This document shows positions 15,480 through 23,954 of a DNA stretch of 64,000 bases, piece by piece (positions within the stretch are counted from its first letter, which is position 1; the number at the start of each line of letters is the position of its first letter). This stretch comes from an uncultured Oscillospiraceae bacterium. Lineage in GTDB: Bacteria; Bacillota; Clostridia; Oscillospirales; Oscillospiraceae. Where the stretch lies: assembly GCA_934590355.1 (NCBI GenBank), contig CAKTOX010000004.1:1-64000 (forward strand). Reading direction: 5' to 3'. The notes beneath the pieces were generated by a model. It was not told where the DNA came from. It saw only the letters and a program-made list of their open reading frames with translations, and ran no database searches. Made by a program: the position numbers and the translations under genes.

Positions 15480-16958
15480 TTAAATCAGAATACATATGAG
15501 CGTTCCCCTACCCTCGTTAACTATGCGCTGTAAGGTTTCCTGAAGCTTTGCTCTCGTATTTCCGGGGAGACTCTCGAGGCGGCGGGATATTGCGCTGTGG
15601 GCAATTTCGTAAATAGGCTGCCCGAATATGTTTGATTCCCAAAGCCTGCTCATATCGCCATCAAAGCCTTGAAGGAGGAAGCTTATTATCTCATCTGATG
15701 CTCCCGCTCCTCCTATTGACGGAGTAACCACCGCTTCAACCCCTGTTTTTAGCATGTGTATTGCAGGCGCGCGCGCCTTGAGCTTAACGGAGTACTTTCC
15801 GTTCTGTTTCACAAGCTGCGGCTCTTCGATTTGAAGATCCTCGGTGCTCGGCATGACTACTCCGTATCCGGTCTGACGCACGGAGTTGAGCGCGTCCTTT
15901 ATTTTATCGTACTCGTGTTTTGTCTCACTCAGGTTACGAAGTGCTCCGATGAGCTCGCCGTCGTTTTCGATCTCCATGCCCGCCTGTGCGCTTATGAGCT
16001 TATAATACAGAGCTCTCGGAACGTCAATCGCAACGTTTATCATACCACTGCCGAGGTCGCTGCTGTCTATATAAGCAGCCTCGACAATGTCATGCTCGGA
16101 TATCTTGCCGAGCATACCGCTTATATCGCTTACTCGCTTTACATTTTCAGATGCAGCCGTAAGTGCTTCAAAAAGCTCGCATTTAAGCTCGCTGTCGCAG
16201 TCCATTGCGCCGAGCCAATCGGGAAAGTGTATCGCTATCTCGCTTATGGGGAACTGCCCCAAAACCTTACGCATCACTTCGGCTATGTCGCTCTCTCGAA
16301 GCTCCTGGCAGTTTACGCGAATACACGCAGCACCGTATTTTTCGGAAAGCTCGTGTTCTATGGCTATTGCCGCATCACTGTCGGGGTGAGTGCTGTTTAA
16401 AAGTATCACAAATGGCTTACCGATACTTTGAAGTTCGGTTATGACGCGTTCTTCCGCTTCTAAATATGCCTCACGGTCTATGTCGCATATGCTACCGTCG
16501 GTCGTTACGACTATACCTATCGTTGAATGGTCGCATATAACCTTGCTCGTTCCGAATTCGGCAGCTTCGGTCATTGTGACCTCATGGTCAAACCACGGCG
16601 TGGTAACAAGTCTTTCGCCGCCGTCCTCAAAGCGTCCAGATGCACCGGGTATCATATAGCCCACGCAGTCAACAAGGCGCACATTGCATATAACGCCGTC
16701 CCCGAGGCTTACCTGCACAGCGTCCTCCGGGACAAATTTCGGCTCAGCGGTCATTATCGTGCGGCCTGACCCGCTCTGCGGCAGCTCGTCGCGAGCTCTT
16801 GCGCGGGCAAATTCGTCGCTTATATTGGGAATTACGAGCATTTCCATGAAGCGCTTTATGAACGTTGATTTTCCGGTCCTGACAGGCCCCACAACACCGA
16901 GCATGACTGCTCCGTTCGTGCGCGCGGCAATATCTTTGTAAATATCGGTGTTTGTCAT
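15480..16958 (-). CDS. spoIVA: Stage IV sporulation protein A (spore coat basement ATPase)
   Basis: SpoIVA hydrolyses ATP to polymerise on the forespore surface and anchors the coat and cortex assembly. The 492 residues begin with the family's MTNTDIYKDIAARTNGAVML block and Walker A GPVRTGKST (about 25-33), followed by the IPNISDEFARARARDELPQS segment. The C-terminus (GTLICILI) is typical of the membrane-targeting tail. A sigma-E-like promoter and a hairpin that covers the ribosome-binding site precede it. It follows nif3 on the same strand. Confidence 0.97.
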   Translation of the reverse strand: MTNTDIYKDIAARTNGAVMLGVVGPVRTGKSTFIKRFMEMLVIPNISDEFARARARDELPQSGSGRTIMTAEPKFVPEDAVQVSLGDGVICNVRLVDCVGYMIPGASGRFEDGGERLVTTPWFDHEVTMTEAAEFGTSKVICDHSTIGIVVTTDGSICDIDREAYLEAEERVITELQSIGKPFVILLNSTHPDSDAAIAIEHELSEKYGAACIRVNCQELRESDIAEVMRKVLGQFPISEIAIHFPDWLGAMDCDSELKCELFEALTAASENVKRVSDISGMLGKISEHDIVEAAYIDSSDLGSGMINVAIDVPRALYYKLISAQAGMEIENDGELIGALRNLSETKHEYDKIKDALNSVRQTGYGVVMPSTEDLQIEEPQLVKQNGKYSVKLKARAPAIHMLKTGVEAVVTPSIGGAGASDEIISFLLQGFDGDMSRLWESNIFGQPIYEIAHSAISRRLESLPGNTRAKLQETLQRIVNEGRGTLICILI

Positions 16959-16960
16959 AG

Positions 16961-17010
16961 AAAAACCTCCGCAGCATTCTCGTTTGTACGAGTCTATGAG
17001 CTGCGGAGGT
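16961..17010 (-). terminator. nif3 terminator whose 3' arm carries the spoIVA ribosome-binding site
   Basis: Minus strand: ACCTCCGCAGC and GCTGCGGAGGT (17010-17000 and 16975-16965) pair perfectly over 11 bp, followed by TTTTTCT and the spoIVA ATG. An inner stem CTCGT/ACGAG is present. GGAGG in the 3' arm is the only Shine-Dalgarno sequence. Confidence 0.75.
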
Positions 17011-17018
17011 CTAATATG
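16991..17018 (-). promoter_or_regulatory. Sigma-E-like promoter of spoIVA
   Basis: Minus strand: CATATT (17018-17013), a 14-base spacer, CATAGACT (16998-16991). This agrees with the sigma-E consensus at seven of eight -10 positions. Initiation at about 16984 would give an mRNA without the 5' arm of the hairpin, leaving the ribosome-binding site free. Confidence 0.55.
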
Positions 17019-17801
17019 TCAATAAAACTGCGCCGTCTGTCCGTGTACCTTGGAAATCTTGAAGCCTACATCGGAAAATGCCTGTGAAAGACTGCGTTCA
17101 AGTGCCGGGACTATCACATTTTCCGTGCAGAAATGATCGGCGTCTATAAGATTTATGCCGAGCTCCTTGGCGTCAAGAAAGCTGTTGTACTTAATGTCAG
17201 ACGTGACATACGTATCACATCCCGCGTCCACGGCGTACATGAGCGCTGAGCCGCCCGAGCCGCCCATAACTGCAAGCTTTTTGACCGGCCTTCCCGCATA
17301 ATGATACCTAAGTCCGTTTGCGCCGAGTTTGTCCTTACACAGGGACAGGAATCTCTCAAATTCCATCGCGTCCTCATACTCGCCTATTCTGCCGCAGCCC
17401 TCATCCGGAGCGTCGGCAGGCTCTAAGTACGAGCTTGCCATAACTCCGAGCGCGGAGATCAGTGCATCGTTTACTCCGCCGCGGGCTATATCGAGGTTTG
17501 TATGCATGCATATTGCGGATATTCCGCCGCTCAGCAACGCGATTATCTTTCTGCCTACAAGGTCATCCGCCGTCACACTTTTAATGCCGCCGAAAATTAT
17601 GGGATGGTGAGAAACGATAAGCTGCGCACTCATATCCGACGCTTCTTTTATAACGTCGTCCGTTATATCGAGTGCGATAAGACACTTATACACCGTCTTA
17701 TTCTTATCTCCGACAAGCAGCCCCACATTGTCAAAGTCCATTTTAAGCGCAGTCGGGGCCATTTCTTCAAGCTTCTGCAATATCTGTCCGACGCTCGTCA
17801 T
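17019..17801 (-). CDS. Nif3-like dinuclear metal centre protein
   Basis: The 260-residue protein matches the Nif3/YqfO family, including the metal ligands in SHHPIIFGG (about 64), HTNLD (about 99) and DADHFCTEN (about 220). The family forms hexameric toroids with two metals; its in vivo reaction is unsettled, though members are often labelled GTP cyclohydrolase 1 type 2 homologues. It starts four bases after trmK, a pairing common in Bacillota. Confidence 0.92.
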   Translation of the reverse strand: MTSVGQILQKLEEMAPTALKMDFDNVGLLVGDKNKTVYKCLIALDITDDVIKEASDMSAQLIVSHHPIIFGGIKSVTADDLVGRKIIALLSGGISAICMHTNLDIARGGVNDALISALGVMASSYLEPADAPDEGCGRIGEYEDAMEFERFLSLCKDKLGANGLRYHYAGRPVKKLAVMGGSGGSALMYAVDAGCDTYVTSDIKYNSFLDAKELGINLIDADHFCTENVIVPALERSLSQAFSDVGFKISKVHGQTAQFY

Positions 17802-17805
17802 AGTA

Positions 17806-18495
17806 TCATCCTTTCATTTCGATAAGCTCGCGCTCCATGCTTACGAGTATTGCTCTCCATGCCTTGAGCGAGGCATCGTCTGATGATTCAAGGCTTTCGG
17901 CTGCCGTGTGAAAGCGCCTTATGTGCCTGTCGAGATTGGCTTTGAAATACTCTCCGCCTCTCACCTGCTCATATTTGCCCACAAAAAGCTCGCAATCCTT
18001 GTATCTGACGCTCTCACCCTGAGAGGCGCTGATTATCTGACACAGTACGCCGTTATCCTCTATTTGATCCTCGTGCGTTATAACAAAGCCGTTATTTATA
18101 AGCCAATAGCGAAGTATTTCGGGCTTCGTAACTGGGTGAAGAATGAGCCTATAATCGGTCTTTTCCGCCCACTCGGGAGTATCATAAAGGCCACGGTCGA
18201 GTATGCCGGTTATGGTATCTCCGCCCATTCCGGCCACAACTATCGTATCAATTCCGTCGCTGCCTATACCGGCAAGACCGTCGCTTAAAACGAGCTCAAC
18301 GTCATCTATGTCTGCCTGCTCAAGCGCAAGTCGAGCCTTCGCAAGCGGACCATCGTTAATATCTCCCGCGACAATTCTTCCCGCAAAACCGCTGCGGCGA
18401 AGCATTATAGGCAGTATTGCGTGGTCTGTTCCGACGTCCGCAACTCCGCTTCCGCCTTGGGCAAGCCGTGCCATCAGTTCAAGTCTGCTGCTCAT
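17806..18495 (-). CDS. trmK: tRNA (adenine(22)-N1)-methyltransferase TrmK
   Basis: TrmK methylates A22 of tRNA using S-adenosylmethionine. The 229 residues have the SAM-binding VADVGTDHAILPI segment (about 19), GDINDGPLAKAR (about 44), LSDGLAG (about 67) and the catalytic-region VAGMGGDTI (about 82). Length is normal. It forms an operon with nif3. Confidence 0.93.
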   Translation of the reverse strand: MSSRLELMARLAQGGSGVADVGTDHAILPIMLRRSGFAGRIVAGDINDGPLAKARLALEQADIDDVELVLSDGLAGIGSDGIDTIVVAGMGGDTITGILDRGLYDTPEWAEKTDYRLILHPVTKPEILRYWLINNGFVITHEDQIEDNGVLCQIISASQGESVRYKDCELFVGKYEQVRGGEYFKANLDRHIRRFHTAAESLESSDDASLKAWRAILVSMERELIEMKG

Positions 18496-18515
18496 AATTT
18501 ATCTCCATATACGCA

Positions 18516-18540
18516 GAAAAGCCGGAGTGACCGGCTTTTC
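18516..18540 (-). terminator. Terminator of the DUF1858 gene
   Basis: GAAAAGCCGG pairs with CCGGCTTTTC around a 5-base loop, with T-rich sequence on the minus-strand exit. It lies 20 bases past the stop codon. Confidence 0.8.
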
Positions 18541-18560
18541 ATTCGTTGCTTACTGTGTTT

Positions 18561-18779
18561 TTACAGGGCCAGCAGATATGCCTTGAGCTCGACGATGAAT
18601 TCGTCGGGATCTACGCCGTGTGCGGCGCAAGCCTGCTCGAGGCTTTCAGAGGTAGCCAGCGCGCAGCCGAGGCAGTGCATTCCAAGCTCCTGGAACTTGG
18701 GCATTGCTTCCGGGAAGTTCTCGAGGATCTCAGAAATAATACTGTCTCTGCCGATGTCCATAATCTTCAGCATTTCCAT
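18561..18779 (-). CDS. DUF1858-domain protein
   Basis: The 72 residues form one DUF1858 domain: IGRDSIISEILENFPEAMPKFQELGMHCLGC, with two cysteines three apart (CLGC). These helical domains occur alone or fused to hybrid-cluster and redox enzymes; a redox or metal role is plausible but not shown. An upstream TTG at 18794 is possible, but GGAG is correctly spaced for the ATG at 18779. It is probably transcribed with the zinc-ribbon gene or alone. Confidence 0.85.
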   Translation of the reverse strand: MEMLKIMDIGRDSIISEILENFPEAMPKFQELGMHCLGCALATSESLEQACAAHGVDPDEFIVELKAYLLAL

Positions 18780-18817
18780 GATTTTAATCTCCAATCCTAA
18801 GATTTATGAATAAGAAC

Positions 18818-18838
18818 GGGACGCCGAAAGGACGTCCC
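18818..18838 (-). terminator. Weak terminator hairpin after the zinc-ribbon gene
   Basis: GGGACG pairs with CGTCCC around a 9-base loop; the minus-strand exit is TTCTTATT. Confidence 0.5.
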
Positions 18839-18861
18839 ACTCTATTCCTGCAGTTTTAACC

Positions 18862-19140
18862 TCAGGCCTGTTCCTTCATCTTTGCAAAGCACTCGCTGCA
18901 GTAAACAGGACGATCGGACTTGGGCTCAAAGGGAACCTTTGCCTCGCCGCCGCAAGCTGCGCAAACTGCGGTGAAGAACTCACGGGGACCACGTGCTGCG
19001 TTCTTGCGAGCGTCGCGGCACGCCTTGCAGCGCTGGGGCTCATTCTGGAATCCGCGCTCTGCGTAAAACTCCTGCTCGCCTGCGGAGAACACGAACTCCT
19101 GGCCACATTCCTTGCAAACTAAGGTCTTGTCTTCGTACAT
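18862..19140 (-). CDS. Small zinc-ribbon protein
   Basis: The 92 residues contain four CxxC pairs: CKEC (about 9), CKAC (about 38), CAAC (about 60) and CSEC (about 81). The first half, LVCKECGQEFVFSAGEQEFYAERGF, is the zinc-ribbon domain found in many small clostridial proteins, and the second half is a second ribbon. Such proteins are thought to bind zinc; partner and role are unknown. Confidence 0.85.
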   Translation of the reverse strand: MYEDKTLVCKECGQEFVFSAGEQEFYAERGFQNEPQRCKACRDARKNAARGPREFFTAVCAACGGEAKVPFEPKSDRPVYCSECFAKMKEQA

Positions 19141-19187
19141 TGTAAATCCTCTCTTTTGAAAAACTCGCCTGTCGGCTTTTATATGCG

Positions 19188-19814
19188 TCAGCTTCTGCTG
19201 ATATCGCCTGATTTAAGCATTTGCGCAGTTTTGCGCCTTATCCGCTGTATCGCATTATCGACTGCCTTGTCGCTTTTTTCGGTCAACTTCGCTATTTCCT
19301 TATAGCTCAAACCGTCCAAATAATGCGTCAACACCGCCTTCTCATATTTGGAAAGCATATTGATCAGGGATAAATATAACTGTTCTGTGTATTTCTTGTT
19401 CTCTCTTGCCAGAACCTGCTCCTCAGGAGATTTCTGAAAAAATTCAGCGCATGCTGCCGGGGTCTGGGATTCATCTGAGAGTATTTGCTCCAACGGCAAG
19501 CCGTTGTTAAGTGGGTCGTGCTTGAGGCTGGAAGCAGATCGGATTGCCGATTTGAGTCTGTTTCTGATGCACCATTCCGCAAAGGTCTTGAACGAAGCGT
19601 TATGCCCCTGCTCATACTGCCTTATGGCAGAAAGCAGTCCGAACATACCCTCCTGTATTAGATCCTCGCTCTCGCCGCCCGCAAGAAACAACGGACGGGC
19701 ACAGATCCTAACAAGACGCATATAGCGCGAAACGAGTGCTTCTTCTGCGTACCTGTCGCCCTCTGTCGAGAGCCTCTGCAATTCATTATCTTCTAAATCA
19801 GCGTATTTAATCAT
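19188..19814 (-). CDS. sigH: Sigma-70 family factor, SigH (Spo0H)-like
   Basis: The protein (208 residues from the chosen start) has sigma region 2 (SEDLIQEGMFGLLSAIRQYEQGHNASFKTFAEWCIRNRL, about 60-100) and region 4 (LSYKEIAKLTEKSDKAVDNAIQRIRRK, about 165-192). The short form without regions 1 and 3, and the N-terminal NELQRLSTEGDRYAEEALVSRY block, fit SigH, the factor that begins sporulation. The ATG at 19814 (MIKYADLED) is preferred; a longer frame to 19859 overlaps the promoter. No strong Shine-Dalgarno is visible. Confidence 0.8.
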   Translation of the reverse strand: MIKYADLEDNELQRLSTEGDRYAEEALVSRYMRLVRICARPLFLAGGESEDLIQEGMFGLLSAIRQYEQGHNASFKTFAEWCIRNRLKSAIRSASSLKHDPLNNGLPLEQILSDESQTPAACAEFFQKSPEEQVLARENKKYTEQLYLSLINMLSKYEKAVLTHYLDGLSYKEIAKLTEKSDKAVDNAIQRIRRKTAQMLKSGDISRS

Positions 19815-19847
19815 AGAAACCACTGTTACTTCCAACAATACTATTAT

Positions 19848-19875
19848 AGTATAGCTCAAATTTGTTGAAAGTCAA
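19848..19875 (-). promoter_or_regulatory. Promoter of the sigH-like gene
   Basis: Minus strand: TTGACT, a 16-base spacer and TATACT, about 35 bases before the chosen start. Confidence 0.6.
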
Positions 19876-19920
19876 TAGAAACTTGCTTGAAAATAACAGT
19901 ATTTTCATAAAAATAATTGT

Positions 19921-20964
19921 TTAAAGGTCAATTTCCTGCTGACCGAGCTGACGGATGCCGAGGTGCTCATATGCTTTGCGTGTAACGCAGCGGCCGCGAG
20001 GGGTCCTGGTCAGAAAGCCCTGCTGAAGAAGGTACGGCTCATACACGTCCTCAAGTGTGACGGAGTCCTCGTTTATGGTCGCTGCAAGCGTTTCAAGTCC
20101 GACGGGACCGCCGTTATAAAACTCTATTATGCTGCGCAGCATTCTGCGGTCAAGCGAATCAAGACCGCTCTTATCGACCTCAAGCCTTGAAAGCGACATA
20201 TCCGCGACTTCCTTGGTTATGACGCCATCCGCCCTCACCTGCGCAAAATCTCGCACACGGCGCAGCATGCGGTTGGCTATTCTCGGAGTGCCGCGGGAGC
20301 GGGATGCGATCTCAACGGCGCCGCCGCTGTCAATATCAATACCCAGTATGTTAGCAGAACGCTCAACTATTTTTTTGAGCTCATCGACAGTGTACAGCTC
20401 AAGCCTAAGCGTTACTCCGAAGCGGTCGCGCAAGGGCGCTGTGAGCTGACCCGAACGTGTGGTCGCTCCGATGAGCGTGAATTTCGGAAGCTCAAGATGC
20501 AGAGAGTTTGCCGAGGGGCCCTTGCCGAGGATTATATCTATTGCATAGTCCTCCATGGCGGGGTACAGGATTTCCTCATAGGCGCGGTTTAGCCTATGTA
20601 TCTCGTCAACGAAAAGAATATCGCCCTCATTGAGGTTTGTAAGCATCGCAACGAGATCACCCGGACGCTCGATCGCGGGGCCGGAGGTTATGCGCATATT
20701 GACGCCCATTTCGTTTGCGATAACGGCAGCGAGCGTGGTCTTGCCGAGTCCCGGAGGGCCATGCAGCAAAACATGGTCAAGCGGCTCGTTGCGGAGTCTT
20801 GCTGCGTCAATAAAAACACCGAGGTTGTCCTTTGCCTTTTCCTGACCGATATATTCGGTCAAAGTTCTCGGTCGAAGGCTTCCCTCGCCCGCGTCCTCGG
20901 GCAGCACGGACGAGCTGGTCACTACGGGAACATCCTCAAGTCCGTCAGCGAAATTTATGCTCAT
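19921..20964 (-). CDS. ruvB: Holliday junction ATP-dependent helicase RuvB
   Basis: RuvB is the ring ATPase that drives branch migration of Holliday junctions. The 347 residues show Walker A GPPGLGKTT (about 66), Walker B LFVDEIHR (about 116), sensor ATTRSG (about 166), the arginine finger region and a C-terminal winged helix ending in a PRGR motif. It follows ruvA by 11 bases in the order ruvC-ruvA-ruvB. Confidence 0.98.
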   Translation of the reverse strand: MSINFADGLEDVPVVTSSSVLPEDAGEGSLRPRTLTEYIGQEKAKDNLGVFIDAARLRNEPLDHVLLHGPPGLGKTTLAAVIANEMGVNMRITSGPAIERPGDLVAMLTNLNEGDILFVDEIHRLNRAYEEILYPAMEDYAIDIILGKGPSANSLHLELPKFTLIGATTRSGQLTAPLRDRFGVTLRLELYTVDELKKIVERSANILGIDIDSGGAVEIASRSRGTPRIANRMLRRVRDFAQVRADGVITKEVADMSLSRLEVDKSGLDSLDRRMLRSIIEFYNGGPVGLETLAATINEDSVTLEDVYEPYLLQQGFLTRTPRGRCVTRKAYEHLGIRQLGQQEIDL

Positions 20965-20975
20965 CTTTTGCCTCC

Positions 20976-21581
20976 TTACATAAGGTTCTTGAGCGCGATC
21001 TTTACGATCTGCTCCGTGCTCATGCCGCTTGTATCCATTCTCCGCAGAACGGAGTTGATCTCAGCAGCACCGTAGCCGAGCACCATGAGCGCAGCGACTG
21101 CGTCGCTTCTACCGGTGCCTGCGTCAGCGTCTGCTTGTGTGAGCACTGTGGGCATTTCGGGAGCATCGGCAGCGCCCAGCTGTTTTGCGATCTTGTCCTT
21201 GAGCTCAAGAATAACTCTCTGCGCTATCTTCTTTCCCACGCCTTGGGCTGCCGTGATGACCTTATCGTCGCCGTTCATTATGGCAAGAGCCAGTCCCTCG
21301 GGAGTCACCGCACACAAAATAGCCTGCGCCGCCTTGGGACCTATGCCGGAAACGGTCAGCAGCATCTCGAAGCATCGCTTCTCGCTGACAGTCGCAAAGC
21401 CGTATAGCTCAAAGCTGTCCTCTTTTATGCACTCGGATATATAAACCTTGCTCTTCTCTCCGACTTTGAGCCGAGAGAGCGTATTCGTCGTGGTATTGAC
21501 CGCGTATCCGACACCGGAGCAGTCGATAACGGCGAGGTTTATATCAATGTCGGTAACAATTCCGCTTAAATGGTAGAACAT
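20976..21581 (-). CDS. ruvA: Holliday junction DNA-binding protein RuvA
   Basis: RuvA clamps the Holliday junction and loads RuvB. The 201 residues begin MFYHLSGIVTDID (OB fold), with two helix-hairpin-helix motifs in the middle (LLTVSGIGPKAAQAIL and ITAAQGVGKKIAQRVILELKDK, about 70-130) and a C-terminal RuvB-binding domain. A longer frame to 21635 overlaps ruvC; the ATG at 21581 matches the family start. It overlaps ruvC by 16 bases. Confidence 0.97.
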   Translation of the reverse strand: MFYHLSGIVTDIDINLAVIDCSGVGYAVNTTTNTLSRLKVGEKSKVYISECIKEDSFELYGFATVSEKRCFEMLLTVSGIGPKAAQAILCAVTPEGLALAIMNGDDKVITAAQGVGKKIAQRVILELKDKIAKQLGAADAPEMPTVLTQADADAGTGRSDAVAALMVLGYGAAEINSVLRRMDTSGMSTEQIVKIALKNLM

Positions 21582-22090
21582 AAGCCTTCGCTGTCCTTTC
21601 GGGAAAGTAAAGATGTAGAGCTGCGGGCATGGCAAATCGCCAACGCAACGGCGTCCGCGGCATCGTCCGGCTTCGGGGCTGCCGTGAGATTTAAAATCCG
21701 CCTGACCATGTCGATGACCTGCCGCTTCTCTGCCCTGCCATAACCGACAACAGCCTGCTTGACCTGAAGCGGCGTATATTCAAATACAGCGACTCCCGCG
21801 CGATACGCTGCAAGTAAAATGACACCTCTCGCGTGTGCAACAGATATGCCGGTAGTAATGTTTGTATTGAAAAACAGCTCCTCAATCGACATCACATCGG
21901 GGGAAAACGTGCTTAAAAGTTCGTTCATATCGGCAAATATTCTGTCAAGGCGACTCGACAGAGAGGTATGTGCCGGTGTGCTTATGATGCCGCAGGTTAC
22001 GAGCTTCATTTTTGACTTATCGATATCAACGACCGAAAAGCCCACCGTAGCAAGCCCCGGGTCAATGCCTAAAATACGCAAGTAAATCAC
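21566..22090 (-). CDS. ruvC: Crossover junction endodeoxyribonuclease RuvC
   Basis: RuvC cuts Holliday junctions. The 174 residues have the RNase H-fold acidic residues: Asp in ILGIDPG (about 9), Glu in SIEELFFNTN (about 70) and Asp in KPDDAADA (about 146). The start is either GTG at 22090 or TTG at 22081; an AGGATGTG-like Shine-Dalgarno favours the TTG, so the first three residues are uncertain. First gene of ruvCAB. Confidence 0.95.
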   Translation of the reverse strand: MIYLRILGIDPGLATVGFSVVDIDKSKMKLVTCGIISTPAHTSLSSRLDRIFADMNELLSTFSPDVMSIEELFFNTNITTGISVAHARGVILLAAYRAGVAVFEYTPLQVKQAVVGYGRAEKRQVIDMVRRILNLTAAPKPDDAADAVALAICHARSSTSLLSRKDSEGLCSTI

Positions 22091-22245
22091 ATCCTATCTG
22101 ATAATTTTACCACATTCCAGCCATTATTACAACACAAAACCGAGCGGTGCTTACGTGTGAAACAAATGTAAATTTTTTTGCACGGCGTTGCGATGCCGTC
22201 GGGGATATAATATACTAAATTCAAAGCTCGTGATTGGAGGCAAGC

Positions 22246-23892
22246 ATGAAATATTCCATTAAAGACAAGTTATATAACTATATGTTTGAGACATTGTGCA
22301 AAAATCGATGCGAGGATCTGATCCGTTCCGTGAACGCTATGTGCAGCGGTGAAAAGCGCGCCGTCAAAACAGCCGCATTGAGAACGTGGTTCAAGAAAAT
22401 GACCGGCGAAACTACGGAGCTTAGCGCGCAGCAGCTTAATGAAATCAAAGCGGCGTGGAACGATATATGGGATACCGGGCTTGTAGATCCGCTTTGGGTG
22501 CAGGTTTACAGTGATAAAACCGGAGTGTTCAGTCCGGAATATGTAGGCAGCGACATACACTACTACAATGTCGAGTGGAGTAAAATTGATTTTGATTATC
22601 TGCGCGCTTTTCTTGACAAGAATTACATGGACGTGCTTCTTCCGTGCGTAAAACACCCCGTTACGCTGATACGCAAGATACACGGAATATATCTTGACAC
22701 TGACTTTTCGCCTCTTTCGAAGCAGGATGCCGTTAACAAGCTCTATGGCTCTCTTGACCCGGGTATCGTCGTTAAAATAAGCCGCGCCAGCAGCGGAGGC
22801 AAGGGCGTTCGCTTCTTCGGCACAGGAAATACCAAAAGCGAAATATCCGAGGCTCTTGACGCAGATCCCGACATTGCCGTCCAGCTCGTCATGAAGCAGC
22901 ATCCTGAAATGGCAAAAATGAATCCGTCGTCGGTCAACACGATCCGCATAATATGCATAATGCTTGACGGTGAGTCCATTCCCCTATCCGCAGTTGTCAG
23001 GATCGGTAACAGCGGCAGCCATGTTGATAACTTCAGCAGCGGCGGAGTCGGATGCGGAGTTAAACCGGACGGCCATCTCAACAGCTGCGGCTATACCCAA
23101 AAAGGCGAACGCTATGATGTTCATCCTAACGGTTTTGTATTCAGTGAAGGCTTTGTCCCAAATTTCGATAAAGCATTGGAGGCAGTGAAGCGGTGCCATA
23201 TGCACGTGCCGATGTTTGGCGTTGCTTCATGGGATATTGCCATAGACGAAGACGGTGAGCCGGTGCTCATAGAGTACAACGTCGGCGGTGCGGGAATAGA
23301 CATACATCAGTATAATAACGGGCCGCTCTACGGAAAGTACAGGCGGCGAATAATCGACGATGCATTCAAAAACTACGCCGAAAAAGGTGCAACGCTCGAC
23401 TTTGACTACTCCTGCTCACATGGCACCGTTAAGCTTTCAAACGGCAGCAGGAAGGTTTCGTATCTCCATATACCAGCCGAAATCAACGGCAGACCCGTGA
23501 GAGCAATTGCCGACAACTCATTTAAAAATAACGACAATTTAACGGAGCTTATCGTCGAAGCGGAGCTTGACGAAATAGGATATCTGGCATTTTACAATAG
23601 CCCTAATCTAAAAAGAGCTGAATTTAAGGCTCCGGTAAAAACAATAGCGCGCTCCGCATTCAATCGCTGCATATCGCTGGAAAGTGTGCACATACCGTTT
23701 GGCTGCGAAAAAATATGCACATTTGCTTTCCGCTCCTGCTCATCTCTTTGTTCGGTTGCTATTCCCGAGTCCGTAAAAATAATTGAACCTGACGCATTTC
23801 TTGAGTCGCCTAAGGTGGTGATACACTGTAAAAGAGGCAGTGCCGCGGAAAATTACGCGAAGGCAAACGGCTTGAATTTCAGGATCTGCTAA
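22246..23892 (+). CDS. ATP-grasp (sugar-transfer-associated) protein fused to BspA-like leucine-rich repeats
   Basis: The 548-residue protein has two parts. Residues about 100-385 form an ATP-grasp domain of the sugar-transfer-associated type: KISRASSGGKGVRFF (nucleotide loop), VNTIRIICIM, HVDNFSSGGVGCGV and a Mg-site segment VLIEYNVGGAGID. Residues about 390-548 are BspA-type leucine-rich repeats (ISLESVHIPFGCEKICTFAF, then LCSVAIPESVKII). The pairing suggests an ATP-dependent ligase or kinase with a surface or protein-binding module; substrate unknown. No signal peptide or membrane segment is seen. The ATG at 22246 follows GGAGG. Confidence 0.8.
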   Translation: MKYSIKDKLYNYMFETLCKNRCEDLIRSVNAMCSGEKRAVKTAALRTWFKKMTGETTELSAQQLNEIKAAWNDIWDTGLVDPLWVQVYSDKTGVFSPEYVGSDIHYYNVEWSKIDFDYLRAFLDKNYMDVLLPCVKHPVTLIRKIHGIYLDTDFSPLSKQDAVNKLYGSLDPGIVVKISRASSGGKGVRFFGTGNTKSEISEALDADPDIAVQLVMKQHPEMAKMNPSSVNTIRIICIMLDGESIPLSAVVRIGNSGSHVDNFSSGGVGCGVKPDGHLNSCGYTQKGERYDVHPNGFVFSEGFVPNFDKALEAVKRCHMHVPMFGVASWDIAIDEDGEPVLIEYNVGGAGIDIHQYNNGPLYGKYRRRIIDDAFKNYAEKGATLDFDYSCSHGTVKLSNGSRKVSYLHIPAEINGRPVRAIADNSFKNNDNLTELIVEAELDEIGYLAFYNSPNLKRAEFKAPVKTIARSAFNRCISLESVHIPFGCEKICTFAFRSCSSLCSVAIPESVKIIEPDAFLESPKVVIHCKRGSAAENYAKANGLNFRIC

Positions 23893-23907
23893 ATCGAAAA
23901 AATAAAT

Positions 23908-23945
23908 AGGCTGACACTATTGACAATAGTCGAAGGTGTCAGCCT
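23908..23945. terminator. Bidirectional terminator
   Basis: AGGCTGACAC pairs with GTGTCAGCCT, with TTTTGTT on the right and an A-rich stretch on the left. It lies between convergent genes. Confidence 0.8.
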
Positions 23946-23954
23946 TTTGTTATA

